DNA of 64,000 bases from Nomia melanderi (GCF_051020985.1 NC_134999.1:27995160-28059159); one strand, 5' to 3'; shown: positions 22,801-37,064, counted from the stretch's first letter. Translations and numbers: made by a program. Notes: generated from the letters alone by a model not told the origin.

Positions 22801-25800
22801 CAACGTTCGGTGCTAATTTTCCAACGCCTGCTACTTGCATCAATGCTGAAGCACCTCGTTCGAAGCACAGATCCTCCACCATGTGATAAAAAGATTTTAT
22901 GCGTTGTTGATGTAACCACGCGTAACCATTTCTCAATCGAACTGAACGGAGTCGGTACGATAAATTCGTCTAAAAACATGCGAATCAGTTGATATACCTA
23001 AATGAACGAGTAGTTTCAGGTAAATGTTTCCTTGGAGGAACGAGTAGTGTCAAATGTTTTCTTGGAGGAAATACTTGAGTACAAAAGATTAATCTATATA
23101 TGTTCTAGGATAAAATTCTACAAATATCTTAACACTTTATAGTTCTTATGGGGAAGAAATTTCATTTTATATATGTATCAATATCATTTGTTGAAATTTC
23201 TGAAATTATCCGCGAGAAATGTAATATTTATTAATATTATCAAATACATGTATTGCAACATTGTTGTAATCTTTTTAAACATTATTGTATATTTTCAACT
23301 ATTGAGAAAGACGAACTTTAATCAGTCTATCTCTATCTTTTACTACTAAATTAAGCTTTTTATCGTTTGTAGTTTCCACATAATTTCACCATTTTTAAAA
23401 TCATTTTTATGTAATTTGTATTTTTCAGAAACTAACAGTTGTAGAGCAATTTGGCTTGAGAATTACTCATCTATCCAGTAGATAATATGTAAATAATATT
23501 CATTTCATACTCTTTATGTAATATTTCATTAATTCATTAAAACATAGTACAAATATCCCAGCCTTTAAAGATTTAGATTAAACATGAGTAGAAACTTCAT
23601 GATTAATCATTGGCAACTATTATTTCCTAAATAATAGTTTTTATATTACTCAAAATATTTCGATCAACATTAAAAATAAGGTGAAGGCATCAGTAATTGA
23701 TCTGGTATCAGTAGTTGACCATTTTTCAGGAAAACGTAAAAAAATAAAGTTTTTAAAAGTAATAATTTACTATTATTTTACGTTTACTATTATTCACGCA
23801 GAAAATTTATCCTAACTGGTCAACTACTGGTGCTTTTACCTTAGTATAAGTAAAAAACAGTATACTAATATTGCGACCTGTAATGAACCGTTACATATTT
23901 ACACGTAAAGTGTAAATCATCACGAACCATACAGTTAGAAATCACGAATCTACGGACGCGTTAAGTTTCTCCTATTACTCAGGGCCACTTTTTTTAATTC
24001 TGTGGTGTAAATTGGGTATACAAATTTTTCAACAGTCTTCCGAAAATGCCTAGCGTTAAATATAGGAATCTAACGCGGATTCGTCAGAGTTGAAGGCCAC
24101 ATGGAAGAAAACTTGTTTAGTTATACTACATACCGGATATACTTCACCGCAAATCAACAGGGAATGGTTTTTTGTAATGAGATTAGCCAGATGCAGTAAT
24201 GCTGGCCTGGCGCCAGGGGGTCCAGCTAGTGCCAAAATTTGAGGAGCGTAATTTTTCACGTGCTCGTCAATCGAATTCAGCCTAGAAAATTAAAATTAAT
24301 CTTATTGTTACGTTGCCACTGAAGTATAAGCCAATACTTCATAAAAGCCACATATAATTATAACTGTTATTTCGTCCTTTTTAGTGAATTTAAATTATAT
24401 CGTTATTTTATTTAAAAACGCGATCTTCATACACATCTTCTCACACACCACACTTACTCCTACATGTTATTGTATGCAAAATAAAAATGTATGACATTCT
24501 CACCTGTATACGATAGAAAGCGCAGTCTTGTAAGTTTGTGCTTGCGTGCTGCTGCCCCAATTTACGTCTGGTTTCCGATAAACGACAATCAAATATAGCG
24601 CGAAGATAATGACGAAGGTAACAAGTGATGTCACCCAGTCAATTAAAAACATTATGGAAACACATGTGATAAAACCGAACAAGGACAACCAGGTGTTGTA
24701 ATACTGTAACATTTATCAAATTCCATTAGTCCTTTCGTCTTTATTATTATATTATTAATAATTTGTCATTATACTGTTAATTGGAATTCATTGTAAGTAA
24801 TTAGTAAATTATAATGTAATTTATTGTTATATTATTAACATTATCCTTAAAGGACATCATTAGATATGGAAAATGCGAAGAAAAATGTTTTAAATGATAA
24901 TTTAATCCGTGTGTAAAGTTATATGCAATTTGAGCTTACAAAGGAGTGTACTACGTCGTCACACACTAAATCTGATAAATTTTCCATGAAAAATAGAAAA
25001 CAAATTTCTAACAAAAAATTTGCATAATTTTCTTACTATTTCACATTTCTAATTATCTCTTTCAAAGAAAAGTGTAAAGTAAAATAACTTGTATATTTCA
25101 TTCATAAGTGTTTTTAATGATATTCTTACTCTGAAGGTAGGACGCCATCCAAGAGGTCGAATGAATGCTGCATGAAAAGTGCAGAAATTTATTAAGGCAT
25201 ACGAAGCCAAGTAGAAGTTTGAGATCAAAGGCGCTACTGCATTCAAGTTAGCTGAAAACAGGAACGGTAGATACAAAGATTATATTATAATATTGCAAAA
25301 TATAGACAATTATTTTAAACAGTTTTTAGAGGTTTATGTAGTAATAAGAGAAAACCTTAAAACGACTTAAACTGACAAGCAAACGTGTTTGCAATGATCA
25401 TTGGAGATTCTACATCAACTTTAGATTTATTAATTACAATTAAATGAATTGTTTAAACTTATAGGAAAAAAGAATATTATATAAAATCCATATCAAATAT
25501 CACTTGTATATAACTTTATATGGGAATAGCTACTTTTTCGTTTAATTTTCTATTTATTGCGCTCCTAATTTTTAACATTACGTGATACATTTCTTATTGG
25601 TATAGACGATTATTAAGCAAATAATTGATAATTAACCAGTATTTACTATATATTCTACATTATCATTAAATATAACAATTATTGAAAAACTATTCTTCAT
25701 TTATGATTTATTAAATGTCTACTGTCTTTAATGACAATTTCTTATGTTTCCATTTAATATTGTAAAAAAGGTTGAAATATTTGTTGTACCTATCAAAAGG

Positions 25801-28800
25801 AATAATGCTGCGACGAAAAACGTTAGAACATATCCACGGTAAGGTTCACCATGTTTTCCATAGCCTTTGCTGAAGTATATCAGACCAGGGTAAATACGGT
25901 CTTGTCCTAACGCCTGTATTAATCGTGGCACTGACAACAAGTTTGTTAAAGCTGTCGAGAGAGTTGCAGCAAAACATCCGGCGTATATGAATGGGCCCCA
26001 AACGGACATAAGTTGCATTACCTTAAAATAGAAAAACGATTTACGTTCAAGTTGTTTTAATATGTTACTGCAGTTGCATACAAATTTTGAGATATTTCAT
26101 ATTAATACATATTATCAATAGATTTAACTATTTGACACTTTTGAATAAATGAAATTAATAGATAATATTTTTGTGTAATATTATCTATCGTAAAACACTA
26201 TTATTAATAATTAAATTATCATTAAGTCATTCATATTTATTCAATGAAAATATTAATTATATCATCAAAAAGACAGATTGCTTCTACGTCGAAAAATACA
26301 TTAACATCAAGTGAAGGTATCGTATGGACTATTTATAAATTCATTAAGTGAAGAATTTATTAAATAGAAAAACAATATGAGAGAAATAGTATTACCATTC
26401 TCAATATAGTACCAAAATTATGAATGAGATATTTTACTTTCTTCTATTAGCATTTATTTAACATTCACAAATGGCAAGTATAATTTTCATTTTTCGAGAA
26501 TTTAATGAACTAACAAGAATCTATTTGCCAAATAAGTAGCGTCTTTTTGATATGACGTATTCAATTTCATGATGATCCATTGATTACTTAAACTGTAAGT
26601 ACGTACTGAATAGCTGTTATGTAATCCATAAGTGCAATTCACTTGTGGAATGCAATCTATAATGGTGTTATTTGCGATGAGACCACCGGCATCTCTTAAA
26701 GCCGCGCCACCAGCGAACAAAACGAATGTGAGGTAACTCAGCATCGAAATTAGCAGCGCGAGAAGGGTCCCTATCGGTATGCTACTGGCTGGATCCTTCA
26801 AGTCGCCAGAAATATTAGCTCCTGCCTGAATTCCGGTCACCGATGGAAAGAAAATGGCGAACACGGAGAAGAACGTCTGATTGTTGTTCTCGGAAAACCG
26901 ATAATCTGGTCCCATATTGTTCATGAACACTTCGCCTAAAAATTGAAGAAAACAATTTTAATCATTAATAAATATTGATAAGCATTTAGCGTTTTAATAG
27001 TAGAAATAGCACACCCGTCAAAATTGTGGGTTTCAGTTTTCTTATTTCACGATAATTGATATCTTAAGAGTGTTAAATATCTCAATTGATTTTTAGTACA
27101 GTCTCACTTAAATACTATAATGAATATATGAAGAAATCGAAAAAAATCTATTGATATAACTTTTATAAAAATTACACATTCATTATATTAAACGTTTGGT
27201 AGTGCTAATGTTGATTACAAAGCATTGTAATATTATTGATTTCTTAATTAATTAATGGAAGTATATCTCTACATCTGTAGGATGAATGGTACGTTATGCG
27301 TACGTGTGATATATCTTACATATCTTATCTGTATGACAAGGTACAAAATATTATTAATATCAAATATTTATGTGAAAATTTCACGATGTACATACATACA
27401 CGTAATTTTAATTTCTTGTAAAATTTATACGCGTTAGCTTATTATTCTATTTTTAATTATTATTAATTCAATTTTTTGTTAAGTGTAGTTGAGAAACAAA
27501 TCTCAAAGTGTCAAGGGGTTTAAATTGACATGCAAATTTCAACTTAACTTACTAGAGAATCCAAGGAATCCTTGTGCTTTTTGATCGATACTTGATGGTC
27601 CCATAATTGTACCAATCAGAAAATCAAAAATGGCTGCAACAATGATGGCTATGAGGAAATTTTGTGCCTGGAATGAAATAAATTTTATACGGAGTCTTTT
27701 GGGAAAAATATATTAGTATTCAGTAATCCAATTACAATCTAATGCAAGGATATCTCATGAATTTAAATTGAATGAAAACATTTGGAAGCAATATCGTATG
27801 ATAATATACTTCTACTTTTGATAAAATCTCTCAATTGCGTTGTAATCGTGAACATATCATAATATCAACTATAAATAAGGTTTATCTGAATAGGTGATTA
27901 GAATCAATTACACATTGCCATTGTTTATGTCATGCATGCATTGTCAAGGTCTCTTCTTTCGTTTAATATGTATCAAACGGAACACATCTATAATTCTTTG
28001 GTATGTATAATTGTCGAATAGAATGTAAGAGAATCGCATTTTTCTGAATATCGAAAATATGAAAGACGATAAACACGAAATGTGAACGTTATAATTGTAT
28101 TAACGATTTAAATTTATGCACATTTTAATTGAAAATGAAACACGTGTAAATGAAATACGTGGTGATTATATACTAAACAAGAGAAATATGATAAATGGAG
28201 TCCCAGTAAATAAATATAGTTCAACCGATTAATAGTGTAAATTTTCTATTTACAAATAAGAAAAATATCTTTCTTGGGCGAACAATTGTTTTCAAGTTAT
28301 AAAACATATAAACACATTTTTAATTTGCACGTTTATAAATGTCATTGTATATTTTTGAATAAAGAAGATGGATAGAATACTGTGAAAAATATGTAAAATA
28401 TTAATTGGTACTCATTATCGATAAAAGTAGATCAAGTAATTGGTTCGTAAGAGTAGCAATTTAGATAAAAATTCGACAGTAAACAACTTTAAACTATCTG
28501 TCGACCTCCTCCAATGTAAATACACTTTTGAATTGTTTAAGAAATTGTAACTGTAATTTATTTTTATATTCTGGTCAATATTTATTTTATAATGTAAAAG
28601 TTTGACTATAAAGTTTACATAGTATTCAAAACTAAGATTGTATAAAAGACATTGTGATAGGAACTTAGATAAATATGTTATATAAAATAAATTTACACAA
28701 ACATTTAAACAATCTGATTACAATCTACTATTATGCTAATATTTATATTAGTTATATTAGTAAGTGTTATAAAGGTCATTTGTATAATATATTTACTTAT

Positions 28801-31800
28801 ATTTTAATTCATACATACGTGAGGAAGTTTCGTGAACGTGATTAATATTTTTGAATCAATTGAAATGCAAATTCAACACTATTTTTACCGAAGGTATCAA
28901 AAACATTTTGTAAAACTTTAATTGAAAATCATTTTTTGAGTTCAATCATATTTCCTTAATAGAATATATAATATCATCATAAAATGAATTTAGCAGTACA
29001 TGTTTTTAATAGATTATATTATGCAATTTTATAAATTTTATTGCATTACCTCCTGGTATAAATAGGTGGTAAAAATAACGTTAAATACCTCAATACAGAG
29101 AAAATTAGAGTTACTCTATTTTTATAATAAACGAATATGTACAAAAGAAAGTATTTAGACAGTACCTTTGATTCCCATTCCATTCCGATGGCGCAAATCA
29201 AAATCATAACAATGAGTGCGACTGTTCCCACTATTCGGACGTCATTTACCCCATTGTCTATGATTTTCAACTTATTTTCCCTTAGCAAGTCGTTTAGGGA
29301 GTCGCAAAAGCCAATGGTGTTCATTGATGCCGAAACCGCATTGGCAAATGCAAAAACAATTCCAACGGAAGCTCCAAATTCTGCTCCCAACGTGCGTGAT
29401 ATGATGAAGTATATACCACCTATAGGTATTCATGATTTATAATATATATCATTGAACTCGTTCATTTATATAAATTTAAATATGTAGTGTAAAAAATACA
29501 TTATAAGATATAAAATATATTGCAAACAGATATATTGTAAATGGATTAGATACAATACAAAAGTGTGGCAATATGATATTTACGTGTAAATTGTAAAAAA
29601 CTAAAAATTGCTTTTGTATTTTTTTATTACGTGAGAATAAAAGAAAGCAAACTGAACAGTCGTTTAATGTAAAATAAGTTCATCTCTATTTTCGAATCAC
29701 AGTTGAAAAGTATTAAGTTCCTGTTAGATTTTCAGAAATAAAAATTCGATTAGCAGCGAATATAAATATTTATTATTTAATAAGTAATTTTACATCTACG
29801 TTGTAAACGAGTAACATTAACATACTAATATAACATAACAACGAGTCATGGTCGAAGTAATAACTTTTTGTAGCCAGATATGGAGTTCTCCGATTTTAAA
29901 TTGAACTACTTTTGGGAAACTGTCGCAACTAGAACTTTGCGTTGCCGATTCCATGATTCTTGGAAAAATAATTCTCGGTGTGTGGTTAAAGCACACATTG
30001 CCACACCTTTGACAGGGAAAAAAAATGAGAAAACGGGGGCCCTGTAACACACCTCCCTTTACTTCCCCATTAGTACTAATTGCGCTAAGGCTGAGCGTTG
30101 TGATGACGCAAACTGCCGCCGATATGCCGATAATAATGACACTTTGCAATATGCCGGCCTGCGCCACTACCCAGGACAGCCGCAGGAAAAGCATTACACC
30201 CCATATGTTCAAGAGGCATGGTATTAGGACACCCTGGATCCATCCTAGCTTTATGCCCGTGTGTCCTTGTTGCGACGATCCAACTTGGCCAGCTTCTATA
30301 TTAGCGTCCTGAAATTCAAACGTTCCGGATATATGATAGTGGTACAATATAACTGGAGTTTTCGTTCTTATGAAAACCTTGAAGATAACGCGAAAATGAA
30401 GAAGATGATATGAAGTGGAAAGAAGAATAAAAATAAATTGATGGAACAAACTGTAAAGAAAGTATGATAAGCGTAAAGAAGAATGAAAATGAATAAGATA
30501 AAATAAAATGTAAAGAGGAATAAAAATAAAAATAACTTGATAAAATAAAATGTTACTGATAATATTGCATACAGTATAAATAAATGTGATACTTTTTTAA
30601 GTATTTATATGAACACTACTTTAGTTTTTATGTGAATATATTTATAGAATAAATTTGTTTCATTTTAAATGGTCATTAAAATTGTTGTTTACTTTCTTCG
30701 TACAACTATTCAGCCTAGAAAGGAATCTACATTAAAACTTTTAAAGGTTAACGTTAACGTTGATAACTTTACAATACAAGTGTTTAAATTGATGGGAAAA
30801 TTCTTATTTTATTATTAACCGAATAAAGTTATTCACAATCTAGTTACTATAGTTCAGGTAATATACGTTAATAAGATGTAACTTTATAATTTTTCATATT
30901 ATCTCTCCATTAATTTTCGTTTATTTTAAAATAATATGGAATAGTTCGTAGCTATGTTTCACATTGGCAACATAACTTCTTGTACGATAGTACCAATTTC
31001 TTTACGTAAATACATTTAAGGTATATATTTCACTTGTTTTATACATATGAGGAACATGTAAAGACATATTCTTAAGAACGATAATCTTTTTGTTCTGTTA
31101 TGATAATCTTCCTGCAGGTCACAGGTTTTACAAATTGATACTTTTTCTAATTTTCTTCGCAGCTGGTATTTACTGCTTCGCAAACCTAATATACTCTCCC
31201 CCTCAAGGTTCTCGTTATGAGTTCGATCGTCCTTACCGAAGGAGAAAACTTTTCTACGTCATGTCTCATTAAACGTGGCTACAACCGCCATCAGTTCATC
31301 TTATCAGATTTAAGTGTAAAAAATGTTTAAATTACAATACTTTCAGATTTGTTTTATGTTCCGTATTTATTTACCAGATTTTATTTATAAAACAGTTAAT
31401 TCAAGCGTTTAGTAAATTATTCCACATTTTTTATAATGTCTGTCTTACTTTATTAATCAAAAGAGTTCTACAAATTAATTTTAATTAATGTTAAACCTTT
31501 GCACACGAAAATTTCTATTGTCCACATGTATTTATTATTTTCTAATGGAACTTCAATTAAACTATTAATTCTATTACATAGAAATAATACACGAATCAAT
31601 GGATAGAATTATTTTATTTTAATATTTTATGTCTAATTAAATTATATAATAAATAATATTGAATATTCAATGTTATAATTTTATAATTTTGTTGCATCAA
31701 ACCGAGTGGCAACTGTGGGTTGCTTCTCGAGTGCAAAAGATTAACTATGAAAGTAGTTTACTTTGAATTTAACAATATCTTTCTAAACTATAGTCTTACA

Positions 31801-34800
31801 AATAGTTTCGCATTCCTTTTATATTTTATTAATACTGACGACTGTTTAATGTTAGGAAACAGACGAATTTTCGTGATAAGGATTTTCAGAAATCCTTCGA
31901 GAAAACAATAATTACATTAATTGTACCTGACAAATGTCACCTTAGAGAATATGACACGTATGTGCTTACATGCAAATGCGCTGTGATATCAATATTAACA
32001 TTTTCACATTTTCACTCACTTTTTTGCTAACTCGCTTGGTACATTAACATTCAAAACAAGTGAATCATATTTCTAGTTCTTATGATATAATACTACCAGT
32101 TCTTCAAAATATTCTTTCTAGTTCTAAGGTAAATATGAAATTTTTATTATTTTTCTCTATAAGTTCAAAATAATTTATTCTACAACTAAATGAATATCAA
32201 TGCAATTTTTGGAAACCGAACCACTAATATCTGTTACATAATTTACAGTATAATTTTCAATGGAATGGAAGTAGAAACTTTAAGTCATATAATAAGTCGA
32301 TAAAAAAAACAACACCTTAAAAGATGGTTTTCTTATTAACATTCAAGCTTATTAACACTCTTCGAAACAAATATTTATTTTCAAACTTTTATAACATGCG
32401 TAAAAAACACTTCTTTCTTCGTTTTTATTTAGTTTTGGTTTACCCAGTGAACGGTTGAAAACTCTTCTTTTTGTTTTTTATAAAGGATCGTCAAAATGTT
32501 TGCATCGACCCAATATTATCGAAATTAAGGAAGATTTTATATATTATAGTTTAATGTTTATAAGCTTCGTTCTTGAAAAATAATTTGTTGAGTAGCGATT
32601 TGTAAAAATGATCAATTTTTAATGCACATTGATGTATCACAACAAGGACACTGTTCATAGATGAATGTCCTTTGGATGTGGCAACCTTACCTTTATAAGA
32701 TTTCCTTCGTGCAGGGTGCTCAGAGATGGTCTTTTAGCGCGCCGACTCAATCTACAAACACAGACGTCCTTGTTACTTGATGTAATAGTATCAACGAGGG
32801 AATGAAGTTAATTAAATTAGGATAAATTGACGAACGGGGAGGAAAAGTCGATTAACGTCGGAAACATAATTCTCCGTTCGAGTGTGAAAGAGCCTTAAAA
32901 TATTGGATCGGTCAACCGATCTTTCTGCAGCCTTCAAACTTTGCTCTTAATTGCTAATTACAAGTCAATTGAACATGATTTATAGTGACGATATAACGTA
33001 ACTAATTAAATTTTGTGGGTGTAGGGTAAACTTTAAAGATGATGCATTCACCCATTCAAGTAAATAAATTGTTAACACTAGAACTACCGAGAATTTAACA
33101 TCGGGTTACGGACATTTATTGTACAGTTTATTTCATTGGTATTAGAAAGCTTGATATTCGTTCATTTAGATTTTTTAAATTAGAGGTTTAAAGATTAGAC
33201 AATTAAAATACACGTTTGGATTATTGCATTAATAAAAATCGATATAAGCATTTACTAAATAACATCAAATTGGCGCGTTCCGTAAACCTAGTGTTAATAT
33301 GATTGATATGTAATCACTATAAAAGTTGTAACAATAGATTATTTTCAGTTTCTGCAGACATTCCTTATAATATTCAAGCGAAACTATTTATTTTCAAAAT
33401 CATTTCGAATATTCAATGCTTTTAAGATATTAATAATTACGAAACAAACAAATTGAAACCAGTCATTTTTAATGATACGGTAGTTCTAGTGTTAATCTAA
33501 TCCGGAGTATTTCGATCACGGATAAAATTGTATCGATATGTTTCTTCTTATTTCAACTTAAACGAAATTACATTAGGTCTATACAAAGTTTCATAGTTAT
33601 GTTTTAGTGATACCTAGCTTTCATATGGAATATTACATATTACAACAACAGCAAATTTTATGTATCAACCTGTACATGTTGTTGATACTAAACATCATAA
33701 TGATGATATTCAATGAAATATGATTACTTGAAATATAAATGAAAACTGCATGGACTTGATGAATTTGCGAATATAAAGGAAAGTGTCACATGTTGCGTGT
33801 TCTCCACTTTGAACTTTGAGGTAGAGCGATTTAAAGTTTTACCAGCTGATATTTACAGATTACGGTATTTAAACAATCTTATGTCAACAGCTATTTCATT
33901 TTTAACGTGAATCGTAAATCCGTAACACGATCCCATAGGTTTTAGCTGCTCGACGACCCGCGATTCGCGGTGCCTTGATTCCTTGGAAACTAGTTAATGT
34001 GCGGCCTTCTGCTATATTGAATGACACAGTGCGGTGCACCGTTAAAATTGTCTTAACTAACGTAGTATAGACCATTGTATACAGCAGTATTATATTTAAC
34101 AGAACAATAACTTATTTCTGAAATCTCTACCGGCACTCTATCTATGTAACATTATTTACACTGTGCAATGTTTTCAAACATATCTAGTAAATAAATCTTA
34201 CAACGAACGTATGTACATAACAATATTTTAAATCAAATTAATTAACTTGCTTTTATAATTTTCATTAGTAACTAATTTTTAAAGTATTATTTACATTATA
34301 TAATACTTTGTAGCATACGAAATAAACTTCATAATTTTTGGCCAAACATTTACAAAATATTTTGGGATATTCAATTAATGAAATATCCTGTAGATTTCGA
34401 TTATGCTGTAACTAAATAACGATTGTATGATTTCGATAATCAATTGTAATAATCGTTTGATCTTTGAAACATTAGCGTTTCCATATAACTATTCTGTGCA
34501 ACTACTTTCACCGATATTTCAACATCTCTGAACCTTTACGGAAACGTCTGCTTCGATATGTGGCTAAGAAGATTTCTTTTTGGTTGATTCCTATTAATTA
34601 TATATTTGCATTAGAATATAATGAATTTTATATATTATGTACTATATTTTTATGTTAATATTATATTATATTCTTGAGTTATATTATACATTATATGATA
34701 TATATAATATATTAATCAGTAGCCTATTTTACTTTTACATTCATTTATTCAGTGTTTAATGGTCTTTTAATTTCCACAAAGAAATATTGGAATTTTCCGC

Positions 34801-35789
34801 TTAAAAAAAGAAAAGTAACCTTCGGAGCTTTTTACGTAAACGAGGCATAAAGAAATATTTATTCTGACGCAGGAAGAGTTCACAAGTAATTCCTGTACTT
34901 CTGTACTCAGAATTTACTGTGTACCATACTTCTGTACTCAGAAATTTGGGAAGTCTGTACATCTGCAAATGTTCAGGAAATTCCCACATAGACGTGAAAA
35001 AGCTCCTTACGAAGCGTTTAGTTTTCTTTGCGATTAAGTGTTAGCTTGTCCTGTATCATCGACTGAAATGTACATATTGCTATGTACCTTGGATTTGCAG
35101 AATCTATTTTTGTACATACGTTCGGTTACTATAGTTTTTAGCCGTTTTCTTCGAAGAACACTTTTTCGTTTGATCGTCTTTGATACACTTTTATGATAAA
35201 ACTTTATTGAGTGGTAATACCAAAAAATATGATTATTACGATAGATATTTTTTAATTTTGTTTATATACACATTTTGATAGTTATATTAGTATATTCACC
35301 TAACCTAGGTAACGAATATAATATTGTTCATAAAACTTGCAACACTGATGATAAAAAAAATAATGATGATGATGATACTTATATTAAGAAATTCACACCA
35401 TTAAATATTTAAGAAAAAAATGACACAGTAAAGCTTTTGTTATCATCATACTTATCACAGATTTTAATGTATTATATATCCAAAATGAAACTCTTACATT
35501 AAGTTTGTCTTTGATAGCTTATCTGTTTTCGATTGAAAAAAGGAAACGATGCATTAGTATTGAAAGCAATAAAAAAATTTGCAACATATTTCCGATCGGA
35601 AAACATGATAAACACAAATTAAGCATTATCAATACCAGAAAAAATAATTTTAACCAATATTTAAATACACATATTTTAAACGTACCTGTAATGGTCTAAA
35701 CGCGGGACAACGTCCCATAGTCCAGTGACGTTTAAAGTCATCGGTGACCTTTTATTATTCTGATTGTTACCAATTACCTCATCGTCCAT
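19827..35789 (-). CDS. SLC12 Na-K-2Cl cotransporter (NKCC-type)
   Basis: Electroneutral cation-chloride cotransporter of the plasma membrane. Eighteen coding exons (minus): 35789-35686, 32751-32691, 30308-30053, 29419-29166, 27667-27553, 26935-26607, 26021-25790, 25251-25130, 24703-24504, 24281-24134, 22969-22728, 22220-22012, 21845-21734, 21343-21240, 20959-20845, 20571-20426, 20186-20075, 19962-19827. All phases agree: 2,997 nt, 998 residues. The start has an in-frame TGA upstream. RPSLSTLHEG precedes TM1 (LNIWGVMLFLRLSW, about 89-102); the transport core spans roughly 82-535 and includes AFANAVSASMNTIGFCDS, FFPSVTGIQAGANISGDL and YRKPDVNWGSSTQAQTYK. N-glycosylation sequons NNT and NCT lie in the loop near 355-366. 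The C-terminal SLC12 domain includes IDVWWLYDDGGLTILLPYI and ends VLTFYS. It belongs to the NKCC branch rather than KCC; I cannot tell which of the two fly NKCC paralogues is closest. Confidence 0.95.
26994..27214. mobile_element. Diverged piggyBac-like MITE in NKCC intron
   Basis: It starts TTAATAGTAGAAATAGCACA and ends TTGGTAGTGCTAATGTTGA; the body (TAATTGATATCTTAAGAGTG) is a diverged match to 11213-11417. It lies in intron 26936-27552. Confidence 0.65.
27668..29165. other. NKCC intron, nothing recognised
   Basis: A 1.5-kb A+T-rich intron between coding exons 4 and 5. No repeat family, frame or regulatory site identified. Confidence 0.5.
30309..32690. other. NKCC intron, nothing recognised
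   Basis: A 2.4-kb A+T-rich intron between coding exons 2 and 3. Short open frames (for example 31090-31272 and 31720-31911) show no domain or splice support. Confidence 0.5.
32691..32751 (-). CDS. NKCC coding exon 2 (61 nt micro-exon)
   Basis: Part of the cotransporter gene listed above; given separately because it is easily missed. Acceptor TTTGTAG|A, donor AAG|GTAAGG. It enters in phase 2 and leaves in phase 0, the only frame that can join exon 1 (ending CATTACAG) to exon 3. It encodes LSRRAKRPSLSTLHEGNLIK, with the RPSL-x-x-LHEG motif conserved just before TM1 in this family. Without it the exon 1 to exon 3 join would hit a stop. Confidence 0.88.
33072..33297. mobile_element. piggyBac-like MITE in NKCC intron 1
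   Basis: A 226-bp element, TTAA at both ends. The left end is TTAACACTAGAACTACCGAG; the right end inverted is TTAACACTAGGTTTACGGAA. The body matches 50231-50440. It directly abuts the next element at a shared TTAA. Confidence 0.8.
33298..33495. mobile_element. Truncated piggyBac-like MITE abutting another
   Basis: The right end reads ACGGTAGTTCTAGTGTTAA at 33495, with AATGATACGG just inside. Bases 33336-33495 are nearly identical to the reverse complement of 11213-11372. The rest resembles the far half of 26994-27214 and stops at the TTAA shared with 33072-33297, so its own left end is missing. Confidence 0.75.
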
Positions 35790-35824
35790 AGCTTTAAATG
35801 CTGTTCACCAGCGTCTTATTGAAT
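35686..35824 (-). CDS. NKCC start exon
   Basis: Part of the cotransporter gene listed above. An acceptor TTATAG at 35827-35825, 35 nt of leader, then ATG at 35789 and 34 codons (MDDEVIGNNQ ... PRLDHY), ending in donor CAG|GTACGT. PRLDHYR is a conserved NKCC N-terminal motif. The acceptor means at least one more untranslated exon lies to the right; its position is unknown. Confidence 0.82.
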
Positions 35825-36377
35825 CTATAACAATAAAACAGAAACAGGTGAAAATTTATTTATGTACTTGTAAATAATTCTTTTTGATGTAAAATAATTG
35901 TTAATAATTATTTTCAAAATTGATTAAGCAACAGCTAATGAAGAATTTATTGTGGAAATAATATTGTCATTATTATATAATATTATCAGTCGACATACAA
36001 ATTTCTATCATACGATGCAACAGGTTTTATTTTTAGTAGAATTCCTCGCATAACATGATTTCAGTTCACAGAAATAATATTTTACTGTCCTTTAACAAAA
36101 TTCCAGTCACAGTTATATTAGATAGGATTGTTCTCACTGCTTTTTTTATCAACCTTATCTTCTTCAAGTGTTAGAAATATTTATTAAATAAAACAGTTGC
36201 AAAGAAAATTTAAAGCTGTTTATATTTAATAGATTTAACCTTTTGTCCGTTTTATTATATTTTTACCGGATTATTATTATGAAGTATCTGACAAAATGTT
36301 CTCCTGTTAAAAACATCTTTTTATAATTTATATAATCTATAATTAAGATGAATTACAAATATGAATGGAGCACTAAA

Positions 36378-36874
36378 GAAAATGTAAACTTTTTCGTTTT
36401 TCAGTACATTTGTATTAACGTCATCATAGAGTTCCTACGATTTTGATAAGATTCCTAAGACGTATATAAAGAAATAGTCCAATATTTTAACACTAAAATT
36501 TGAAAATATTAAAAAATGGCGTTAACCGTTTTCTGTTTTCCGGTACATTTGTATTAGTGCTGTTATTAATCTTTTGCACTATGATCTTTTTCACAACTGG
36601 GCTCAACATAACTATTTCATTGTTCAAAATTCATTAGAAAAAGAAAAAAATTGTACTCGTAAGCATTACAATTAGTAATAAAAAAAATAATATTCAATTC
36701 ATACTTGAAACAATTAAGTGACATTTATGTTTCTTAAATTCTATTTGAAATCTTCGCTCTGAGCCTGACACGATATTGTAAGACAAAAGGTTAAACTCCG
36801 AAGACTTTGATAAGATTCCAAAAATTTACATAAGGAACAGTTGAATATTTAATGCTGAAAATTGAAAACATTAA
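36378..36874. repeat. Tandem duplication of about 136 bp, one copy split by a MITE
   Basis: Copy 1 (36378-36512) and copy 2 (36513-36874) share GTACATTTGTATTA, TTTGATAAGATTCC and AATATTAAAAAATGGC-like blocks. Copy 2 is longer only because it contains the 229-bp MITE 36566-36794. Confidence 0.7.
36566..36794. repeat. TTAA MITE, GTCTGACACGATATTG family
   Basis: TTAATCTTTTGCACTATGAT at the left; GAGCCTGACACGATATTGT then AAGACAAAAGGTTAA at the right. The tandem copy 1 at 36410-36440 shows the uninterrupted site. Confidence 0.75.
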
Positions 36875-37064
36875 CAAAATGGCCTTTGTCCGACACACAT
36901 GCATACTAACTGTACCAGAACTTTTCCTACCGTAACTAGTCAAATAACTGTCTACAAAATAAAAGTAAAGAAGTCAAATGACAATTTATTTTGAGTGGAA
37001 ACAGAAACAAAAGGAAAGATAAAAATTGCAAAAACTGATTATATACAATATAGGAGTCGAAAGT

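Noticed and set aside
29137..30312. Plus-strand frames over the NKCC exons (29137-29442, 30025-30312)
   Set aside because: Antisense shadows; the minus strand encodes conserved SLC12 transmembrane segments.
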